DNA from: Chrysosporum bergii ANA360D
Lineage (GTDB): Bacteria > Cyanobacteriota > Cyanobacteriia > Cyanobacteriales > Nostocaceae
Assembly (NCBI RefSeq): GCF_029891735.1
Contig: NZ_JANQDH010000049.1
Coordinates: 1-57,615 of the forward strand
Direction of reading: 5' to 3'
DNA: 57,615 nt
Made by a program: the position numbers and the translations under genes. Below are positions 53,329 to 57,615 of this stretch, piece by piece; position 1 is the first letter of the stretch; each line of letters starts with the position of its first letter. The notes under the pieces are model-generated. The model was given only the letters and a program-made list of their open reading frames with translations. It made no database searches and was not told the DNA's origin.

Positions 53329-54165
53329 TTATTTTTTTCCACACATATTTTTAACTTTAACCACAGTTCCTCTTTGTAATAACTCCGATATGGTAACAAA
53401 TTCATATCCTTGGGGAATATAAGCACTCAAAATTTCTTCCACCACTTTAACAGTATTGTGGCGACTAGCATATACCCCTCCCCTGGCCACACCATCTGAA
53501 TCATGTAAAAGTATGATGGAACCATTATGGAAATTTTGTGTAAATATATTCATCATTTCTGTAGTAGACTTAGCACGCCAATCTTGTAAATCAACATCCC
53601 AAAAAATAATCGGTTTGTGCATCCCCTTCAACACATTAGTTACCAACAGCCCCGCACGACCGAAAGGAGGTCGAAAATAAACATTGTTTGAATAGCCTAA
53701 TTGATGAATTAAAGTATCTGTTGTTGAGATTTCCCGATAAATACTATCATAAAACTGACCATTGAGATTATCATGGCTCCAGGTATGGTTAGCTATTTCA
53801 TGACCTTGTTTTTGCAAAGATTGAACAATTTTGGGATAATTGGCGCTGTGCTTGCCTAACACAAAAAATGTTCCCTTAGCTTGATAATCTAAAAGTATTT
53901 GGGCAATAGCTCTTGTGTATACTGGGTCTGGTCCATCATCAAATGTCAGAGCTAAAAGCTTCTGGGGTGTGTTGACACAAAAAACTGCATCTCCAAACCA
54001 AGCCGGAAGCAGAAACCTTTTTGGCCAAGCAAAAGTTAAAATACAGTAAATAGCTACGACCATCAATAATAGAACTAATAAGTTATTTAATTTGAGTTTG
54101 GCTTGACCATGTTTATTGCTACCCAGTAGAAAAAAATCCTGGGTTAAGGCTTTAAGTAAATCCAT
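53329..54165 (-). CDS. NodB-type polysaccharide deacetylase, second copy
   Basis: A 278-residue carbohydrate esterase family 4 protein with an N-terminal membrane helix (about 27-47, LNNLLVLLLMVVAIYCILTF). Motifs: TFDDGP at 74-79, NHTWSH at 126-131 (His127, His131), RPPFG, DVDLQDW and ILLHDSDG. It lacks the longer stem region of the deacetylase at 12602-13510. It probably acts on the same kind of envelope glycan as the neighbouring GT39 gene, which it precedes by 85 bp on the same strand. All five NodB motifs are present, so activity is expected. Confidence 0.92.
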   Translation of the reverse strand: MDLLKALTQDFFLLGSNKHGQAKLKLNNLLVLLLMVVAIYCILTFAWPKRFLLPAWFGDAVFCVNTPQKLLALTFDDGPDPVYTRAIAQILLDYQAKGTFFVLGKHSANYPKIVQSLQKQGHEIANHTWSHDNLNGQFYDSIYREISTTDTLIHQLGYSNNVYFRPPFGRAGLLVTNVLKGMHKPIIFWDVDLQDWRAKSTTEMMNIFTQNFHNGSIILLHDSDGVARGGVYASRHNTVKVVEEILSAYIPQGYEFVTISELLQRGTVVKVKNMCGKK

Positions 54166-54321
54166 GAGCGCTGACGGATATTAGGTATATTTATTTGCCA
54201 AAATTATTTTGACTTTCAGAGTATATCAGATTACAGGTGAAGTTGTATATTTTCAAAAACAAATTTAACCCCCGACAAGATACCTGAGTATATAATTAGA
54301 AATCAACTACAAATCAAATCT

Positions 54322-55089
54322 ATGGCCATCACAGCAGAACAGATAGAAGCATTAATGCCAGATTGCAGAGAGTTACTAAGTGATGAACCGGAAATGGAAA
54401 GTTCCTTACACTACACCCAATTACTAATATTAGTCACCTGCTTAGAGTGGTTGTGGCGAGATAGAGACAATTTCTTCATTGGAGCAAATCTGACAATTTA
54501 TTATAGTCGGCAACAGTTAAAAAACCGAGAGTTCAGAGGACCAGACTTTTTTTTAGTTAAAAACACCGAAAAACGCCCCCGCACTTCTTGGGTAGTGTGG
54601 GAAGAAAATGGAACTTACCCCAACTTAATTATTGAATTACTTTCCAACTCCACAGCCAACGTAGATAGGGGGGTAAAAAAACAGCTATATCAAAACCACT
54701 TTCGGACTCCTGAGTATTTTTGGTTCTCACCTGATAGTTTAGAACTGTCAGGATTTCATTTAGTGGGAAGTGAGTATGAACCCATCACACCCACAGCAAT
54801 GGGTTGGTTGTGGAGTCAAGAGTTAGGGTTATATTTAGGAATCTTCCAGGGTCAATTACGTTATTTTGAGCAAGAAGGAACATTAGTACCGACTCCTGAA
54901 GAAGCAGCTTTAGCAGAAATTGAACAGGTAAAAGCTGAACGTCAAAGGGCTGAATCTGAACGTCAAAAGGCTGAATCTGAACGTCAAAGGGCTGAATCTG
55001 AACGTCAAAGGGCTGATGAAGCAGAAACTAAAGCAGCGCTCTTAGCCCAACGCCTAAGAGAGTTAGGTATTGAACCTGACAGTTTGTAA
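54322..55089 (+). CDS. Uma2-family PD-(D/E)XK endonuclease-like protein
   Basis: A 255-residue member of the large cyanobacterial Uma2 family (restriction-endonuclease-like fold). Core motifs are GANLTIYYSRQQL, the PDFFLVKN segment (with the acidic catalytic Asp), SWVVWEENGTYPNLIIELLS (Glu) and YLGIFQGQLRYFE. A C-terminal charged coiled coil contains four copies of a 7-residue ERQ(R/K)AES unit. The family is highly multicopy and its biological role is uncertain; many are thought to be orphan nucleases. ATG 54322 is the first start, after a 156-bp gap. Confidence 0.85.
   Translation: MAITAEQIEALMPDCRELLSDEPEMESSLHYTQLLILVTCLEWLWRDRDNFFIGANLTIYYSRQQLKNREFRGPDFFLVKNTEKRPRTSWVVWEENGTYPNLIIELLSNSTANVDRGVKKQLYQNHFRTPEYFWFSPDSLELSGFHLVGSEYEPITPTAMGWLWSQELGLYLGIFQGQLRYFEQEGTLVPTPEEAALAEIEQVKAERQRAESERQKAESERQRAESERQRADEAETKAALLAQRLRELGIEPDSL
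54937..55020. repeat. Four 21-bp tandem repeats inside the Uma2 coding region
   Basis: Units GAACGTCAAAGGGCTGAATCT repeat at 54937, 54958, 54979 and 55000, the second with AAAAGG for AAAGGG and the fourth ending GCTGATGAA. They encode seven-residue units ERQ(R/K)AES, in phase with the coiled-coil heptad, so copy number can change without a frameshift. Confidence 0.9.
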
Positions 55090-55109
55090 CTCACCGAAGG
55101 CGGGATGGA

Positions 55110-56351
55110 TTACTTCACATCAGTTACCCGCCAACTCAGTTTTAAATTTACCCAGAAATTCCAAATAGTAGCAACAGCGATCGCAATTAGGTTAGCAATA
55201 TAACGGTTAGGAATCAAAAAGTTAAATACTAAGTTCAATACTAAAACATTCAACACCAACCCAGCCAGACAAATTAAATTAAACTTGAAAAGACGTTTAA
55301 AACGTTGATGTAACTCCTGCTGCTTTTTACTAATATCAGCAAAAGTCCAAGTATCATTCCAGAAAAAATTATTAAAAATAGCAATTTCACCAGCAATAAT
55401 TTTACTGCGAGTGAGGGGTAAAGCAAATGTAGTGGGATCGCTGAGTAAATACAGTATAGCCATATCCACCAACACCCCACTTAATCCCACTAAGCCAAAG
55501 CGCAGAAATCGACCAAAGGGAAAATTGATTTTTTGCTTGACTCGTCCTAACATTCCCGTAGACAATCGCAAGCTTAGTAAGTGGTGTAAGTATTCTACAT
55601 ATTGCTTCCATGTCACCTTACTTGCACCTTCTTGACGCTCACAAAATACATAACCAACTTCAGCAATTTCGCCTACATTTCCCCGCCCGATGACCTCTAA
55701 CAAAATTTTGTATCCAACCGGATGAAGTGTCACACCTGCTATACAGGAGCGGCGCACTATAAAATAACCACTCATGGGGTCAGAAACTCTGCCTAGTATT
55801 CCTGGTAGTAGAATTAATCCTAATAGTTGAGCGCCACGAGATAAAAAACGCCTGATCACATTCCAACTACTAACCCCCCCTCCTTCGATATGACGGCTCG
55901 CCACTACTAAATCTGCTCCCTCTTGAATTGCCGTTAATAATTGTATTAATATCCCCGGTGGATGCTGTAAGTCTCCGTCCATTACTCCTAAAATACTACC
56001 CTGGGCTACTTGCCATCCCCGAATTACCGCTGAAGATAACCCCCGTTCTTGTTCCCGTCGCATTACCCGTAACTGTGGGTATATTAACCTTAAGGATTGT
56101 GCTACTTCCCAAGTGCGGTCAGGACTATTATCATCAACTACAATTAGTTCGTATTGTCCGGGGAGCAATTGATTGAGTATTTCTGTTAATATTTTGACAA
56201 TATTTTGTATATTTTCCCGCTCTTGATAGGTAGGAATTACCAGGGAAAAATAGATGGGTTGACTATCAGCCCCTAAGCTGGAAGTAGGTAAGGGAGAAAT
56301 TTGTAATGGGGTAGTTGTTCCTGGTAACAAGGCATTATTTTTCCTACTCAT
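55110..56351 (-). CDS. GT2 glycosyltransferase fused to a GtrA-like membrane domain
   Basis: A 413-residue protein combining a cytoplasmic GT2 domain (about 35-260) with a GtrA-like four-helix domain. GT2 motifs are VIPTYQERENIQNIV, VVDDNSPDRTWEVA and VMDGDLQHPPGILIQ (DxD-like Asp residues present). The last 140 residues contain LRFGLVGLSGVLVDMAILYL and further helices ending SWRVTDVK. This fusion is typical of polyprenyl-phosphate sugar synthases, which make the lipid-linked donor for GT-C enzymes such as the two GT39 genes here. ATG 56351 is 22 bp before the TnpB element end. Confidence 0.9.
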   Translation of the reverse strand: MSRKNNALLPGTTTPLQISPLPTSSLGADSQPIYFSLVIPTYQERENIQNIVKILTEILNQLLPGQYELIVVDDNSPDRTWEVAQSLRLIYPQLRVMRREQERGLSSAVIRGWQVAQGSILGVMDGDLQHPPGILIQLLTAIQEGADLVVASRHIEGGGVSSWNVIRRFLSRGAQLLGLILLPGILGRVSDPMSGYFIVRRSCIAGVTLHPVGYKILLEVIGRGNVGEIAEVGYVFCERQEGASKVTWKQYVEYLHHLLSLRLSTGMLGRVKQKINFPFGRFLRFGLVGLSGVLVDMAILYLLSDPTTFALPLTRSKIIAGEIAIFNNFFWNDTWTFADISKKQQELHQRFKRLFKFNLICLAGLVLNVLVLNLVFNFLIPNRYIANLIAIAVATIWNFWVNLKLSWRVTDVK

Positions 56352-56382
56352 GCTAGTAAATTAAGATTATACGTTGACATAC

Positions 56383-57582
56383 TCACCGACCTTGAAGGTC
56401 GGTGATTCTTGACAATTCATAGTAACTCGCTGCCGAAACAGTCTTACAGTCACTCGCTGTCCATTTTAGGTCGTGCCGATGCCCCATGCCGACCATTTCT
56501 ATATTCTTAGCAGCATTCTCATCTCTGTCTGCAAGAGTATTGCAATTTAAACACAACACTGAGCGAACAGACAAGTCAATCTTTCCCCAACGATACCCAC
56601 AGCCAGAGCAAATCTGGCTAGTAGGTTCCCATCTGTCAATTACTCGGAAATCCCTTTTAAGTTTCTCAGATTTAACCTCACAAAAAGTTCTGAATTGCCG
56701 CCACCCCTGCAGGCTAATCGCCCTAGATAGTCTCCGGTTTTTGAGCATTCCTGACACATTCAAGTCTTCCAAAACAATTACTTGGTTATCGTTAACTATT
56801 TTGGTTGATAGCTTATGTAAAAAATCTTTTCTGGTATCAGAGATACGGTTGTGTAATTTAGCTATCTTTATGCGAGTATTGTTTCTTCTTTTTGAATCTT
56901 TTTGTTGACGCGCTAATTTTCGCTGCCACTTACGAATCTTCCGGTCATGTTTTGAGTAGCTAGGGCTTAAAACTTTTTCTCCATTGCTCATTGTGGCAAA
57001 AGTCTTTAGTCCCAAATCAATACCTATGCTTTGGTTTTTGGACACAGTAATATTGGGTTCAACTTCTACAACGAAGCTAAGAAAATAACGGTTAGCACAA
57101 TCCTTAATCACTGTAACTGAGCTAGGTTGAGATGGTAGGTCTCTTGACCAAATGGGTTTGATATTCCCAATTTTGGCTAGATACACTACTCCATCTTTTA
57201 TCGAAAACCCCTGCTTAGTAAACACTGCTGATTGTGAGTTGGTTTTCTTTTTAAATCTAGGTATCCCCACCTTTTTACCTTTTCTCTTACCTTTAAGGGA
57301 ATTGAAAAAGTTTTTGTAAGCAGTATCTAAATACCTAAGAGACTGTTGTAATGGCACTGAAGAAACATCAGATAGCCATTTTCTTTCTTCGGTCTTTTTA
57401 GCTTGGGTGAGCATCCCTGAGAGTTTGTTGTACCCTGGCAGCTTTTCAGATTGCTTGCAGAAATGTAGCGCATCATTCCAGACAACTCTTACACAACCAT
57501 ACAACCGAGCTAAACTCTGTTGCTGTTGGTCTGTGGGGTAAAATCTGTACTGATATCTAGCTTTCATGCTTTGTGCTAACAT
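56383..57582 (-). CDS. tnpB: TnpB, RNA-guided endonuclease of an IS605-type element
   Basis: A 399-residue, full-length TnpB (OrfB_IS605 helix-turn-helix N-terminus MKARYQYRFYPTDQQQQSLA; RuvC-like nuclease). RuvC motifs are IGIDLGLKTFATMSNG (Asp), VIVLEDLNVSGML (Glu) and DRDENAAKNI (Asp), with a zinc finger CSGCGYRWG...CLNC between. All three acidic residues and four cysteines are present, so nuclease activity is plausible. TnpB proteins use an RNA from the element's right end, overlapping the gene 3' end, to cut the donor site. Start is ATG 57582, though Met6 (MKARYQ) is the usual family start. Confidence 0.92.
   Translation of the reverse strand: MLAQSMKARYQYRFYPTDQQQQSLARLYGCVRVVWNDALHFCKQSEKLPGYNKLSGMLTQAKKTEERKWLSDVSSVPLQQSLRYLDTAYKNFFNSLKGKRKGKKVGIPRFKKKTNSQSAVFTKQGFSIKDGVVYLAKIGNIKPIWSRDLPSQPSSVTVIKDCANRYFLSFVVEVEPNITVSKNQSIGIDLGLKTFATMSNGEKVLSPSYSKHDRKIRKWQRKLARQQKDSKRRNNTRIKIAKLHNRISDTRKDFLHKLSTKIVNDNQVIVLEDLNVSGMLKNRRLSRAISLQGWRQFRTFCEVKSEKLKRDFRVIDRWEPTSQICSGCGYRWGKIDLSVRSVLCLNCNTLADRDENAAKNIEMVGMGHRHDLKWTASDCKTVSAASYYELSRITDLQGR
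56384..56404 (-). ncRNA. Right-end hairpin of the TnpB element, possible guide-RNA (omega-RNA) 3' structure
   Basis: CACCGACCTT and AAGGTCGGTG form a near-perfect palindrome (8-bp stem with a TTGA loop, or 10 bp around one base) that overlaps the tnpB stop codon on the minus strand. IS605 right ends supply the omega-RNA scaffold, whose guide would then be read from flanking DNA beyond 56373, that is, toward the GT2-GtrA gene. Confidence 0.5.
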
Positions 57583-57615
57583 TAATCTGTTAAAATAGAT
57601 TATACATTGTTAATG

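Larger units (their letters stand above)
56373..57602 (-). mobile_element. IS200/IS605-type element carrying TnpB only
   Basis: A tnpB gene occupies almost the whole element. Its 3' end overlaps a perfect hairpin (56384-56404), and the right terminus reads GGTGAGTATGTCAAC on the minus strand, as in IS605-family elements. At the other end the inverted repeat TAATCT/AGATTA (57583-57602) just upstream of the start may be the left-end structure. No TnpA transposase gene is inside the window, though about 10 bp remain beyond. The boundaries are estimates. Confidence 0.7.

Noticed and set aside
1-57615. CRISPR arrays and tRNA or rRNA genes
   Set aside because: No regularly spaced direct repeats of CRISPR size were seen, and no cloverleaf or rRNA signature was recognised by eye. 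A dedicated tRNA or Rfam scan was not possible here.

Overview
The window is a chromosomal segment from a filamentous cyanobacterium, most probably Nostocales. The reasons are: many copies of the HIP1 octamer GCGATCGC; proteins found mainly in cyanobacteria (DUF1815, DUF1830, DUF1997, DUF2839, DUF3318 and DUF4079 types, an SLH-domain porin, a ferredoxin-type glutamate synthase); an RNase E with a C-terminal six-arginine tract; and heptanucleotide tandem repeats typical of heterocyst formers. Genus cannot be fixed from sequence alone. Most of it is ordinary core genome with AT-rich spacers. Mobile material is limited to one TnpB element at the right edge, one decayed TnpB tail, and a DUF4351 tail at the left edge.

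Layout. 1-6 kb: DUF4351 tail, lysS, an M48 protease, a degenerate DinG-like helicase and DUF2839, then about 950 bp without genes. 6-9 kb: DUF1815, a TnpB remnant, a thioesterase, a small membrane protein and dxr. 9-13.5 kb: envelope genes (DUF2079, a GT39 glycosyltransferase, a NodB deacetylase). 13.5-22 kb: Fd-GOGAT, a phosphodiester glycosidase, a cupin and a HesB/IscA protein. 22-27.3 kb: the str operon (rpsL-rpsG-fusA-tuf-rpsJ) behind a consensus sigma-70 promoter. 27.4-36 kb: LON-domain protein, pheA, DUF1997, rnhB, rne and a large radical-SAM protein. 36-44.6 kb: an aminotransferase, ClpS, a CPBP protease, a pentapeptide-repeat protein, a DICT sensor, a second radical-SAM protein, DUF1830 and DUF4079. 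45-50.6 kb: sphR-sphS-phoU, then a four-unit Pho box, a Crp/Fnr regulator and a porin. 50.6-56.4 kb: a zinc-ribbon-like protein, DUF3318, and a second envelope group (GT39, NodB deacetylase, Uma2 protein, GT2-GtrA fusion). 56.4-57.6 kb: an intact TnpB.

How genes work together. sphR-sphS-phoU is the phosphate-sensing module, and the Pho box just beyond it predicts phosphate control of the Crp-family regulator and probably of the porin. rne and rnhB are almost contiguous and form an RNA-processing pair. The GT2-GtrA protein could make polyprenyl-phosphate sugars that the two GT-C (GT39-like) enzymes use; each GT39 gene has a NodB deacetylase gene nearby. Fd-GOGAT has a GTA-N8-TAC (NtcA-type) motif upstream.

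The most interesting unexplained signals are three-arm, mutually exclusive base-pairing patterns in the long spacers of the str operon, the Pho box-Crp-porin arrangement, a near-perfect CRP palindrome before an uncharacterised 66-residue gene, and the TnpB element with its structured right end. No CRISPR array, tRNA or rRNA gene was recognised. No complete undescribed defence or biosynthetic system could be demonstrated.
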